Shown piece by piece: positions 1-12,900 of a stretch of 64,000 nt of DNA. Numbering within the stretch: position 1 is the first letter of the stretch; every line of letters begins with the position of its first letter. Under the pieces are notes generated by a model that was not told the DNA's origin, did no database searches, and saw only the letters and a list, made by a program, of their open reading frames with translations. The DNA comes from Wallemia ichthyophaga EXF-994 (Eukaryota; Basidiomycota; Wallemiomycetes; Wallemiales; Wallemiaceae): the NCBI RefSeq assembly GCF_000400465.1, contig NW_008806280.1:186001-250000 (forward strand), written 5' to 3'. The position numbers and the translations under genes are program-made.

Positions 1-1720
1 TCTTTTGTGTATTTTGATAGCCTCTTTGATGTCTCCATGAGATTCATAGAGGCGGGATAGTGCAGCGTATCTGCCATATCTGGTGAACCAAGGCTCAGCA
101 ATGGGTAGCAAGATGTTGTTGGAATTGTTTATAAACACGTTCAAAGCATTCCTATCTTTATCCGACCTCTCAGCAAATATAATAGCCAAGCACGTATCTA
201 AAATCATGTCTGTATATGACTCTGATTCATGATAAGTCGCCTGCCTTGCTCGCCTCCTCCGTCTATGCTCCTTGCTGAGACATTCAAGTAGCATGCTTCT
301 TGCATTTTCCATCAATGAGTCGTAAAGTTGTCGAACTGGCTCGTCGCTCTCAACGTTTAAATACGGCGAGTAGTTTTTTTCAAGATTGCCAACGATAAGG
401 TCTTTTATTGTACGAGGTATATTTTCAATAAGATTGGCAATCCCCAAAGGAATCTTGACAAACTCATCCGGGTCGAATAAACCAGCGGTGAGGTCAGGAA
501 ACCAGCTGAGGATGAGGCGAATGTCACATTGGGATTTAGAGAATAGAGCAGAGGCATCACTGAAGGATGTCGATCTAAATAGCTGGAGGGCTGCGTAAAG
601 GTGAATGTAGTAACTTTCGAGTGAATCTGTAGGCAGACTGTTGGCGAGAGATAACGCCTGCTGTCTGGCGTTGTCGTTCTCCATATCCAGGAGGTATATT
701 GATTGGTCGAAGATTGAGGGAGGAATGAAAGCGTGTATGCTGCCAGTGTCAGTTGCCAAGATGACTTGGGTCGATTCAAGCTGGGAAGAGGAGTTTGAAG
801 GGCGGTTTGAAGCGTTTGAGTAGTCTACAGAGGTATTCAACAAAGGAAAAGAAACAAAGTGTAGCTGATTGGGTATTGATTGAGGAATGCTTAGACCGAG
901 TGGAGTGGATTGGAGGAACATGGGATGTAAATGAGATAGGGATAGAGAATGAATAAGAGAATGTGTAATTGTGGAGTGGATCTGCAGAGTGTTGTTGCTC
1001 AGAAGGGTGAATAAGTGAGGGGATTGGTGCACAATGGATTTTATGGTTGAAGGGAATTGAAGAGGGCCGTGTTTGGGTTCACCAGAGTACGAGTCGATGA
1101 AGACACCAACAGCACCCAAATCGTTATGCGTAATCATTAAAAACTCGTCAGCGTCATCGATAGAGGTGATGGACGGAGAGCCTTCAAAGGGCAATAAGGG
1201 GAGGAGTACGGAGTTAGTGAGGTTGAGGAGGCTATACGTGTTTGCAGTATCAGCCAAGCAAATGACGTCATTGTTTATAGCTGAGTCTAAGTGAAGAGAA
1301 GGCAAAGGTAGTTCGTTGATGACGGTGAGTCTTGGACTGAGTTTGAGACGACCGATGCTGGACTGTCTGATGACTACGATTGAGTTGCTAGATTGAAGGA
1401 GTTTAATAACGTTTCTGATATTTGATTTCTGTGGGTTGTAGCCGTTCAAGTGGTATAAGACACCATCTGTATCGAGCATAACGAGCGAATTGTTGAATTG
1501 TAGAATCTGTTTAGGCGTAAAATCGAGGTTGATGTTATTGTACGTGTTATGCCTATAAGACTGGAATTGAAGCTGATTGGTCGATCCAACAATCAGCGAA
1601 TCATCTGCAAGCTGGGTCAGGGATGCAGAGGATGTAGCAATAGAACCGACTAAAATGGTACAAGATATTTATTGGTTTCGTTGTGTTTGTGAAATTATTC
1701 AGCTTGAATGGCTTGAGCAT
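1..1720 (-). CDS. CNH-domain vacuolar tethering subunit, Vps39/Vps3 (TGFBRAP1) family; C-terminus outside window
   Basis: A long open minus-strand frame runs from about 1604 to base 1 without a stop. It reads as a beta-propeller-like CNH region (motifs SLIVGSTNQLQF and VLYHLNGY), then an alpha-helical part with DMILDTCLAIIFAE and RYGRYAALSRLYESHGD, which resemble the Vps39/TGFBRAP1 'DTALLK...' and 'HKKYFALGLLY' blocks. Family members are HOPS or CORVET subunits that tether vacuolar or endosomal membranes and bind Rab GTPases; I cannot separate Vps39 from Vps3 here. The start is tentative: ATG at 1720 (MLKPFKLNN) with an intron at about 1605-1650 (weak donor GTCGGT, acceptor TTGCAG). If right, the first exon overlaps the last codons of med31 on the same strand. 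The left edge of the window cuts off the C-terminal part. Confidence 0.72.
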
Positions 1721-2118
1721 CTGATGGTCGTTGGTTGTTAAGCCATACGCTATATTGCTGCCTATGTAACGCTTGAATTACATCTTGGTGCTTTATAGAC
1801 TCTCTAAACTTAGGTTCCATCAGTAAATCCAAGTTGTGTAAGCAGTGCGGGTATGTTATGAATTTGATGTATTCGGGACTATTTATAAAGATCAGCTGGT
1901 TTATCTAAAACACCTTAAATTACCCACTCCCTCCAATAATTCAGGTACTTAATATATTTTATAAACTCCGGCTTATCAAAGTACCCTTGCTGGGCTAATG
2001 CGTGGAGATAGAATGGATGGGCCAGTGACTGCACAAACTCAAGCTCAATCTCAAATTTATTTCTATTTTCTGTTTTCTGTTTGTCTTGTGTATCATGTGT
2101 CTCTTTCTCCCCTTCCAT
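1695..2118 (-). CDS. med31: Mediator complex subunit Med31 (Soh1)
   Basis: Two exons (2118-1928 and 1878-1695; 49-nt intron) give 124 aa. The protein carries the Med31 signature almost throughout: [38 protein letters not shown], then across the splice [17 protein letters not shown]. Med31 is a small, highly conserved subunit of the Mediator middle module, the nuclear coactivator that links transcription factors to RNA polymerase II. Length matches fungal Med31 (about 110-150 aa). The splice is supported because reading through the donor gives an immediate stop, while the join restores the DPEY motif. It lies 54 bp downstream of the Bit61-like gene on the same strand, and its stop region may overlap the start of the next gene. 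Confidence 0.95.
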
Positions 2119-2172
2119 TTGTTGTTCCCCAGTGATGGTGATGGTTCAATCAATACATGTACGTTTACATCT

Positions 2173-4304
2173 TTATTCTTCTCCCTCTGCTTCCAAATCT
2201 AGTCCTACCAACTTGGGCGATGGCGGGAGTGGTTTACTCCACCTCTCCTCACTCGATACCTTGGGTGTTTCTCCTTCCGTCATCCCGAGCATCTCCTCCA
2301 GCTCTTTCTGTGCTTGATCCCACCTTCTCAACGAATCTTCTACAGGCGACCTCTCCTGTACAACTGTCTCTTGTGTTTTGTCATCACTCGACCTTCCTTC
2401 CCTCTCCTCGTTGTACTCTCCCCCTTTCACCTCTTTCTCATTTTGCTCCAAATCCACTTCCGTCTCTACCCGCCTCAATCCCTCTACCCCATTTGATTCT
2501 CCACTGTCTTCATCTTCATCCGATGAGCTAACGTCATCTACGTTGTACCCAAACGCAAGACTTGATCCCCTTGGTGCGATTATTGGTGCAGTTCTCTCGG
2601 GCTGTTTTTCTGATAACTGTGTATTTACCGTCGGTGTAATACCTGTGCTAACATATCCAACCGTCTCTGTCGGTGAGCGCAGCGTATCCAGCCACTCATC
2701 TTCACTGTCCTTTTGTGTAGCCTCTCGCCCAAGCGCTGCTTCATACATCCCGCTCCCTCCGTCGTCGAGATGATCATCTGTGCTTGAAGCATTCGCATTA
2801 GTTTTCTTCCTTATCCACCCCCTCCTATCTCGTCTCTTGTTTAATAACTTTTCTGTAAAGGGTGAGATACTCGATGTTCTTTGTGTTGATCTGAAAAGCA
2901 AACTTGTTCCTGAACTTGATGTCGATTGTTCATTTTGTACATCCCCAATATAGCTTCGACGTATTATCCTACCTAACCTCTCAACCCGGTCCTGACTTGT
3001 GTCAGATGCACGTATTGATGATACTACCAGTGACATCTGCTGCAGCCGCGGTATTGGACTAAAGGCACTTGTTTTGGGTTGCGTAGAGCTAGCCGCTATT
3101 GCTGCTGCTGTTGACGGTAGTGAATCTGGTATACTTTGGTAAGCAGACTTTAACGAACTAAGTGACTGCTTCGACTGTGGTCCCGATGTAGGTGTTACAG
3201 GTACAGCCTCATCGCATAAATCCATAAATAACCTCTCTAATTTTCCAAATAGTGGTATAATCAACTGATCTCTGAAACCCTTTATCACTGACTTGCGCAC
3301 ATTCATCACTGACGGTAATAACGCCACCTTGCTCGTTGATTCGTCGTTATACGACAGATTATGACTCGATCCATCCCCCGTTTTCGCAGAGTTTGCTGTT
3401 GATGATTTTGCTAGTGCCTGAATATGTGTATCTGTGCTATACGGTAGAAATACTCCTTCAAGAAGAGGTAAAACCTGACCGAAGAAGAATGTCCTGTTGT
3501 GAGCCCACTCAGTTGAGGTATTCTGATATGAAATTTAAGTCACCCTACCAAATTTCAACGGTACGTGTCGCAAAACGATCAGTACTCTCATCGACATGTT
3601 GAACAAGCTTGGCTCGAAGCGTAAGCATGCCAATACTGATCAGGTTGTTAAAATCAGTGGAAAGGCTTTCAATCACGCGCGATGGTTTTGAGCGAGCGAT
3701 AGTGTCTCTGATATGAATAATGACCAACGCGTTTAAATCTTCCAAAGATGTTATCTGCGTATGCGTCAATACGTCGACGTCGAGTGATAGAGAAAATGGA
3801 TTATAAAAGAACCATCAAACTCACCATGTTCTCGCCATTGAACAATGGCAGTACTTTGACGCATATCGCCTGCCAGGAATCGCCGTGGAGCTCAATGGCA
3901 CTAGCTATATCCTTACCCAAGCCGCCCTTGGCAGTGCTAGAGCTATTGCCACTACCACCAAACGCAGCGCTGTTGGAGGTTGCTGGAGCGTGCGAGAAAG
4001 AGGGTGACGTTTGATTGTACTTGCTGGAATTTCCTGGCTTTGATGACGCCAATTTGTGGAAAGTGCGATGAACTCTGGGTGAATGATGGATAGTGTGTGA
4101 GTGAGTTGAAGGATTTGGGGAACTGGGATTTGTTATTGGAGCTGAAATGCTGTTTGGATCGAGCTTCCGGCTGCTCGATGGGCTGGCAGGCGGCACATTC
4201 AGCAGCTGCGATCTCGATGGCGTTGAAGATGGAAATAGAGATGGTGAGATATTTGCAGATGAGTTTGGTATATTAAGCCGCAAATCACTCGGCTTGGTCG
4301 GCAT
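2173..4304 (-). CDS. bit61: TORC2 subunit of the Bit61/HbrB (PRR5-like) family
   Basis: Three exons (4304-3825, 3754-3549, 3493-2173) encode 668 aa. The HbrB block is clear across both splices: SWQAICVKVLPLFNGENM joined to ITSLEDLNALVIIHI, then VEIW joined to TFFFGQVLPLLEGVFLP. Family members (yeast Bit61, Aspergillus HbrB, animal PRR5/Protor) bind target-of-rapamycin complex 2 at the plasma membrane and are linked to polar growth and actin. The N-terminal 140 residues are Ser/Pro/Asn-rich and look disordered. The roughly 300 C-terminal residues are acidic and low in complexity, with a PLPPSPK tail. Choosing the more distal acceptor for intron 2 recreates the conserved WTFFF. It diverges from slh1 with 119 bp between start codons. 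Confidence 0.88.
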
Positions 4305-4423
4305 AGTGGCGGGGAGATGGCTGTGGTAAAGGAGGAAAGAGGACCAGCCAAGGAAATAATTATTATTTACAATTTTGGTATTCTACGCTCAAATCCTTTT
4401 TATCTTCTTGATCCACTCCATCG

Positions 4424-7400
4424 ATGGCTGATCAACTCGAGTCTTTCATTGACAGACTCACCGGTGCTGTAGCGCTGCAGGATAGCCCGCTACCATCTAT
4501 TGTCGCCGAGGATTCCTCCGTGTGGGTGAAGCGCTTTCTTCACCTCCGATCTCCGATCTTAACGCCTAGGCTTTGCAGAACACTCCCAGTTGAATCGCAA
4601 TATCCAACAGACAAAGACAGCTCAACAACAGTCACGCGCTTGATCAACGACAGAAAAGCTGCCTTGTCTCTTCAGGCGTCTACCGCTCAAGGCGGTCCCT
4701 CTGGCTCCACCGCCACGACAGACGCACTCAACAATCTACTCAAGTTTGTCGCTTGCTTTGTTTTTTAGTGGATTTTAATGGCTCACTGTTTCCAGCTTCA
4801 TCGGTTCTACCTTTGGCGATGCTGATATGCACGATAAGATTGTGTTTGAGGTGTCTTCGCTGCTCAATTCCCCACGTTCCACGGACGATATCTCTTCTGC
4901 TCTAGTCGACACGCTTGGCTTCGATGCTCTTGATCTTATCGCCCAAGTTCTCTCCAATAGGGCTGAAATCGGTCTTGGATTGAATGACGTCGTGAGTTTA
5001 TCCGGTGTGTTACCTCACCCCTGCTCATCCCAATAGATGTCCTTGAACGCTCGCAACGCCGAGCAGCACTCTAAATCTCACAAGCGTGAGAAAGCACGCC
5101 ACAATGACTTGGAGGGTGCGTTTCGTGGTCTCTATCGCCAATGTCTCACCTTCCTCAGAATCCTACCTCACAATCAGCCCCGAAGAAGCTCGCAGGAGAA
5201 AGGAGGAAGAGCGCCAGCTAAACTCAAAGCGTCCATTATTCTCAAATGAAGGAGGCGTATGTGTCTGCATTTATCACCCATCATCAGCTGACACACTACA
5301 AGTCGATCGAAGAGCCAAACTATCCACATGTCTACAAGAATTCGGCCAATGGTGGTAATATCCTCTCCACTATGGGTTCTCGCTATATGCTACCCTTAGG
5401 CACAACGAAAGACCATTTCGACGTGGGTTGCATTTTATTACTAGCTATACTATCTAATATTACATCAAGAACTACGACGAAATCACTATACCTCCCTCAA
5501 AACCTATTCCACCAAAGATTCATGAACGCATCGTCGAAATTGGAGAAATGGACGCTCTCTGTCAACGATCTTTTAAGGTGTGCATCGCTTGCAATCGACT
5601 ACAACTGCAACTCTAATCTTCTGTCAGGGTTACGAAAAGCTCAATAGAGTTCAGTCTGTGGTCTACCCTACCGCTTACACAACTAATGAGAATATGCTCG
5701 TCTGTGGTGTGTATTAAAAGCGCTTAAACGACACCCACTAACATATCATAAAGCACCCACCGGAGCTGGTAAAACAGACGTTGCTATGCTCACAATTTTG
5801 AGGGTTGTCTCACAGTTTGCGGATGAGAACAAACTTACTTTTGGTCCTGGAAAGGGCAAAGGGTCTGCAAGTTTTGGTGTTAGGCTGGATGACTTCAAAA
5901 TTATCTATGTCGCACCAATGAAAGCACTGGCCGCTGAAATCACAGCCAAACTCGGCAAACGTCTAAGTTGGCTCGACATCAAAGTGAGAGAGCTAACAGG
6001 TGACACACAATTAACAAAAGCGGAAGTCAATGCAACTCAGATTATTGTCACCACGCCAGAAAAATGGGACGTTGTTACACGGAAACCAACTGGCGAGGGT
6101 GATCTCGCCTCAAAGGTCAAGCTGCTTATTATCGATGAAGTTCACCTGCTCAATGAAGACAGAGGTGCAGTTATTGAAACTATAGTTGCCAGAACTTTGC
6201 GCCAGGTTGAAGCTACCCAGTCTCTTATTAGAATTGTCGGTCTCAGTGCTACTTTGCCCAATTATGTCGATGTAGCCGATTTCCTTAGAGTGTCACGATA
6301 CAAGGGACTGTTCTATTTTGATGGCTCCTTCAGGCCAATCCCGTTAGAGCAACACTTTATTGGCGTCAAAGGCAAGCCGGGAAGCTCCCAATCTAAGAAA
6401 AATCTTGACCAAGCAGCCTATGAAAAAGCTGTCGAGCTAGCTGAGCAGGGTCATTCAGTTATGGTGTTTGTTCATGCTCGTAAAGAGACAGTCAAGACTG
6501 CTGAAACGTTGCTCGAGTATGCTAAAAAAGACAACCAGTTGGAAGCATTCGACTGCTCTGAGCACCCCCGTTATCATATACACAAGCGTGACATTGCACA
6601 GTCGAGAAACAAAGAGATGAGGCAGCTATTTGAAAAGGGCTTCGGTATACATCACGCTGGTATGCTTCGTTCGGATCGTAATATGATGGAAAGAATGTTC
6701 GAAGATGGTGCTCTCAAGATATTGTGTTGCACCTCTACACTTGCTTGGGGTGTTAATTTGCCGGCCCACGCTGTCATCATTAAGGGAACTCAAGTTTACG
6801 ATAGCAGTAAGGGTGCTTTCTCTGATCTTTCCATTCTCGATGTACTACAAATATTTGGTAGGAGTGGTCGACCTGGCTACTCGACGAGTGGTGTGGCATG
6901 GCTGTGTACATCTTATGAAAAGCTCGATGATTATATTCAAGCTGTTCTGTCCTCCCATGCAATTGAATCCAAATTCCATACCGGAATCGTCGACGCTTTA
7001 AATGCTGAAATATCTCTAGGCTCTGTCTCTAATGTAAGTGAAGCTGTTCAGTGGTTATCGTTCACATATATGTTCGTGCGCATGAGGAAAAATCCACTAA
7101 TGTACGGCATGGATCACGATGAACCACTCAATGACCCGCTTCTTGGGAACAAGCGCAACATGCTGATAATGTCAGCTGCGCGTCAACTAGCACTAGCAAA
7201 GATGATCAAGTTTGATGAAAATGACATGATGTTCGAGTCGGACGATATGGGTAGAATTGCTTCAAGGTTCTACATATGTCATGAATCCATCAATATCTAC
7301 AATAAAGAGCTCAACCCAACTATGTCGGAGGCTGATATTATGAGTGTCTTGTGTCAATCAGTGGAGTTTGACCAGATACAGATGCGTGATTCTGAGGTGC

Positions 7401-9763
7401 CTGAGCTTAAGCATCTCATGGAAGACATCTGTCCGTGTCAAGTCAAAGGTGGCACAGATACCAGTCAGGGCAAATGTAACATTCTCCTGCAAGCTTACAT
7501 TAGTAGAGCCTATATTGATGACTTTGCGTTGGTGTCTGACTCCAACTATGTTGCACAGAATGGCGCAAGACTGATACGAGCCCTACTCGACATTGGTCTC
7601 AGTAAAAAGTGGGCGGTGACGACATCTGGAGTTATCTCAATGAGCAAAGCCCTAGAGCAACGTTTGTGGCCGTATGAGCATCCTATGAAACAGCAATTCG
7701 GTCTCAGAAACGAAGTCATTTACAATATTACTCGCTGGGCAGATGAAACTACGATACAAGAGTTAGCTGAGCTCAGTCCAGCGGAGCTAGGTAGTTTGAT
7801 TCATCTCAATGAATCACATGGAGCAGCTCTGCATAGGATTGTTAAGAGTTTCCCTACCCTTTCTCTCAGTGTATACTTGAAGCCGCTTAGCCATGAGGTC
7901 CTCAAGCTGCAAATACACGCAAAGCCAAAATTCGCCTGGAATGAAAGAATAAGTGGCACGATGGAAAATTTCTTCTTAATTGCTGAGAGCGAAGACGAGC
8001 TCGATATCTTGCAGTGGACCAACGTTCAAATCAGGCCCACTACGGAGGAAACTAGTATTGACTTCATTTTGCGTATAGAAAACGATAAGAAGCCAGACTT
8101 TATCACCTTGAGATCGGCTTCTGAGAGATGGCTAGGATCTGAAGATCTTGTGTCGGTGTCATTTGAGGATCTGATCATGCCGGCTTCACCTAGTCCTCCA
8201 ACGGAGATTATTGATTTGCCATTCTTACCAGTGTCGGGACTCAGCAATTTAAAGCTTGAGCAAGCCTTGAACAGTATAGGTATCCGTAATTTCAATCCAA
8301 TTCAGACTCAGTGCTTTGAGCCATTCTATGTCTACTCAGACAATGTGCTGCTATGCGCTCCTGTTTACGCAGGCAAGTCAATTCTTTCTCAATTATCGAT
8401 TTGGTGCGTAGTGCGCGTTATATGAGTGCATCTTTTGCTAAACGAAGCATTCAGGAAAGCATTCACATTACAGCGCAACACACGTGCACTTATAGTTACG
8501 CCAACAGCTACTTTGGCCCGTGAGACTGCCCACGTGCTTACTACAAAGTTTTCCAAAGCGATGAGTGTCAATGTCCTCAACCTGCATTCAAAGGCAGAGC
8601 AGCGGGAGTCACAGCTGAAGCAAAATAGGGTTGTGTTTGTTGCGAGTGCGAATGTGCTCCAAGATCTACTCTGCAGTGGACAGAAAGATCAGCTTCTGGA
8701 TGACCTGTCGATATTAGTTGCAGACGATTTGCATCTTATGGGCTCCGCTTATGAAATAGCTCTGTCAGTAGTGAAGCAATCTGTCTCAGATACACGCTTT
8801 ATCGGGATCAGCGCATCTCTCGATAACATTGAAGACCTGAGGAAGTGGCTGCGCGTTGATCCTGCGCTTACATACAATTTTGCACCAAAACATCGTACGC
8901 TGCCGATAAGCACTAATGTTCAATCGCACTCAGTCGTGCCAACGTCTGCTTTCATGAAAGCTCTTATTAAGCCAACGTACGCGCTCATCAAAATAGCTCC
9001 CAAAGGAGCAATAATATTTGTCCCTACACGCACTCAATGCAGAAGTGTTGCGTCAGATTTGATTACGCTCTCGGCAACGGATTCAGATTATATTGGACTG
9101 GCGACCGAAGAATCTGTAGCGCTGGAACCCTACCTCGATAGATTATCTGACAAGACTTTGGTGGGATATCTTGTCAATGGCATAGGAATTTACTACACTG
9201 GCTTGCCTTTAGAGGATCTAGCATTGATCTTGGAGCTTTTTTTGACGGGTGTGCTACGCGCATTGATCGTTCCCAGAGATATGTGCTGGTCGTTGCCGGT
9301 ACGCGCTTCAACAGTGTGTGTGATGAACACCCAGTACCTGTCTACAAAGAATGTCAAGGACAGCAGTGGACAGGAGAAGGCTGACAAACAGGTGCAAGAG
9401 TATTCACTTTCGGAGGTCGCTCATATGCAGGCATTCGCGAGCGCAGACGTTGAAGGCGATAGCGAGGCTACACGTACTTGTGTATTGATGGCGCAGGAAA
9501 ATGGGAACAAGGAGCTTTATTCGTACTTCCTCAATGCGGGTCTTCCACTTGAATCACGTTTGAGTGAGGATGATGAACTGCTCTATTATGTCAAGCACGA
9601 GAGGAATTACGGCAGGATAAAGGATGTTGGGCAAGTCGACAAGCTACTCAAGCAGACGTATTACGTCAGAAGATCTAAGACAAACCCAACTTATTACGAT
9701 GCCAAAGGCGATGGCGTTAGGGCATTGGCGAATAAGATATGGAATGCATCAAGTGATGTGTAA
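4424..9763 (+). CDS. slh1: Slh1/ASCC3 tandem Ski2-like RNA helicase with degenerate, shortened second cassette
   Basis: Nine exons (4424-4743, 4796-4991, 5037-5115, 5159-5256, 5288-5422, 5470-5577, 5628-5706, 5754-8403, 8455-9763) give 1657 aa. Cassette 1 is complete: [14 protein letters not shown], Walker A PTGAGKT near residue 340, TTPEKWD, Walker B DEVH near 464, [12 protein letters not shown] near 637, [11 protein letters not shown], then a winged helix and Sec63 unit. The family unwinds mRNA to split stalled, collided ribosomes (RQT complex). Cassette 2 is abnormal: the P-loop reads PVYAGKS, the DExH box reads ADDLH, and the protein stops after the second winged helix with no second Sec63 unit. 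Yeast Slh1 is near 1970 aa, so about 300 residues are absent. Brr2 is the alternative, but the N-terminal region and [15 protein letters not shown] favour Slh1. It diverges from bit61. Confidence 0.92.
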
Positions 9764-9929
9764 ATGCATTATTAGACAATTTTCTTATCTTAATTGAGAC
9801 AAATTGACAAGACAGAGGATATTGCGTGTTCGTCGAAATGAGTATTGGGCGCAGAGCTTTTGCTGTAAGCTATACGTATACATTGTGATTTCGTTTGAAA
9901 CATTCTTCCTTTATAACCATCAACGGAGA

Positions 9930-12900
9930 ATGCGCAGGCTAGGTTTCTTTCTGACAGCTTGCTTGGCTTATGTAAACGCTGATCTACACACGCCGCCCCC
10001 GGTACACGTAGACGTGCAAGCTAGTTGGAGCCAGCCGCCTTACTGCGAGATAGCGATGTGAGCAATGAAGCTGCAGTGCGATGCGTCTAACAAGACGAAG
10101 GGAAGCAGCCTACAGACTACAACCAGGAATGTTTGGCAGGCTATTGGATACCATTGATTGCACAAACACGCCAGAGAAGATATATACCCAAGTAAGAAGT
10201 GAAATCACTAAGTCGAAGCAGTCACTGTTCGATCTTCATATGGCCCTGGAATCAAGCTCACCGGCAATAATAGCCTCCAGAAGCATATTAGAGAGCGAAG
10301 GATTTTCATTTGATCCGGAATGCCCGAATTTTATCAGCTATCAAGGCCGCAAGATATGTGACGTAGACGAGGTTAGTACACTCGACCAACAAGCTTGGCC
10401 TGAATCAACGTGAGTTGCATTCACTGTCAAATTACTCCAACTAAAGGCATCAGCGCGATCGTTGATACCGCGATCGACCATATTCTCTCAGAGCCTTCAT
10501 CTGCAGCCCCGCCAACTATCATCCACTACGCAGACCCAACTGCGCACAATTTCAAAAGTTTCTATGACTTCTTTAAGAAGCGCACGAAAGTCTTGAAGTA
10601 CGTCATACGATGGGCACCCACCAACGCCTCGTCTCAGCCTCAAAAATTGGCGGGATGGGGTGTCAAGTTGGATCTTAAGAAGCGCGAGTATCTCTCACTC
10701 GACGATAGAACTGTTTCAAAGAGGGCTGATGATATCAAGACAAACGTAATATCCAGTGAGGACTACAATTTCCTGCCACGCAAGCTGCAAGAGGCTTTTG
10801 GCCAGTCTCTCGTCAATTTTGAAGGAAATGACAATATCAAGACATTGTCCAGCAACTTAATCGCTCTCTTGCAGCAATCAGACAATCAATTAGAGTTACT
10901 GAACACAATTTCCCAGAATCTCCCTCTGTTAGCCCCTGCTCTTGCTGATGGCGCTTTTGAAGGAGCAGAAAATGTGCTTAACGAGCTTTCATTCAATCAG
11001 GACAAGTACCTCAAAGCCGGACAGAATGCTATCTGGCTGAACGGACGTAGGATGTATGATAAAGACCTTGAGCCATTCACGTAAGTCTGAATCAACAAAG
11101 ACCACAACTCTAATAGTACCAGGCTTTTACGTCAACTGGAATCAGAGAATTTGCTCATTGGCGCTATCACAGATTTGGGTTTTTCTAGATCTGATGCGAT
11201 CAAAGTACTCAGTCATCGCGCTCTGTATGCATCTCAAATTATCAGACCAGATTCAGTAGCTGATGGCCTGGTTGATGCTTCAGATAGAATCGAAGAGGGT
11301 GGTGTAATTAGGTGGATGAACGATTTGGAGGATCACAAACAGTACAATGGAAAATTTTGGTCTCCCTATATGCGCAACCTGCTTAATCCTCTTGGAAAAG
11401 TAGCGAGAAACTATCTCAATGGGGTTCTCGTGATTGACTTATCAAACAAACAAGCAATTGAAATGTTATCAACAAACGTGAGAGCGTTCATCGATCGCGG
11501 CATCCCTGTGCGCTGGGGCGTTGTTCCTTACATTAATCCTCTCAATCATGACAGTAAGTCAGTTTGAGGTGCGGATTTGACTCACATACTGTTAGGTTTG
11601 ATGGCTGCAAAGCTGTTTTATGGCTTGATTGATAGCAGAGGAGTTGATACATGCCTAAACTACTTTGCTGAGGCTGTCGCTTACACAGGCACTTTTGCTG
11701 AAAGAGCAGAAGCTGCTTACTCTAATCTTCCAAGTGTGAATGGCACATTGTCTCAAGACGAGTTCGACACGACTGTGAAAAGCAAAGCAGTGAAAAATGA
11801 TTTAAAGAAAGCTCAAAGCTATACCAGACGTCTCGGCGTTAGTCCCGGTGAACATGAAGAGAGTTTTGCTGGTGAAATTTTTATCAACGGCCAACCTGTG
11901 CAGTTTGATGATGTGAGAGGCGCTTAGCATTCTCAAGCTCTACTGATAAGCTCCAGAAAACGATACTTACTCTTCAAGAACATATTACCTCGCAGACTGA
12001 AGCAATCACAAAGGCCGTTCGCAATGCTGAAATCGACGAGCGCAGTGATGTTTCTGTATTCTACTACGACAAGTCATCCACATTGAAACGCCGCAACAAG
12101 TATTTGCAACCCTCAAAAAAAAAAGCACACTATATCCAAACATATCCAAAATTGCTGGATGGTCCGTATGTTACTCCGGAGACACAAGATAGAACGGATG
12201 TAACGATATGGCTTGTTTCTGATTTCAACAAACCAGAAAGCCTTGAACTGATCAAACACGCACTATCAGGCATGATTATAAGTCCAACATTTAGGCTTGG
12301 CTTTGTGCACAATCCATCTGAATGTGAAACTGCTACTGGGACTATAAGTCAAATGTTAAGGATGCTGCCAGACAGAAGCTCGCCATTGGAATTTATCGAT
12401 GCGTTACAGAATCGTGGCGAGATTAGAGAAGATGCCGATGGGATAGTAAATGCTGGCGCTTGGATAAGCGAGACAGGAATCAACCCAGGTGATTCTGGAC
12501 TCATCGTAAATGGTCGCGTCATCGGTCCTATACCACCTAATGGCCTTGTCGAAGAAGATTATGTGTACTTATTCCAACGTGATTATGCGGAACGAGTGCT
12601 GCCGGTTGTCAAAGCCTTAGATGAGACATGCCCGCACCTACTCCAGGATGATCCAGACACTGTCGCTACTCTGCTGTCTAGGCTTGGCTCACTACTATGG
12701 AAAACCAATCAAAATGAGCAGCCAGAAGGAATTTACGAGCCTCCTTATACACCTAGAGCGCGCGTTTGGAATCGATTGCATACTAAATACACGTCTATAC
12801 AAGTAGGCAAAGAGCTGTCGTCCCAGTATTCGTTTGATGTGGTTTTGGATCCAATGAGCGAGCAAGGCCAAAAGCTGACAAAGATATTGATCGCTTTAGC

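Noticed and set aside
8426-9763. Second half of the Slh1 gene as a separate helicase gene starting at 8426
   Set aside because: A normal 51-nt intron (8404-8454) joins the two halves in frame and restores the continuous second cassette.
9804-9929. Upstream extension of the UGGT reading frame
   Set aside because: The ATG at 9930 gives a proper signal peptide; the upstream codons would put a basic, non-hydrophobic stretch before it.
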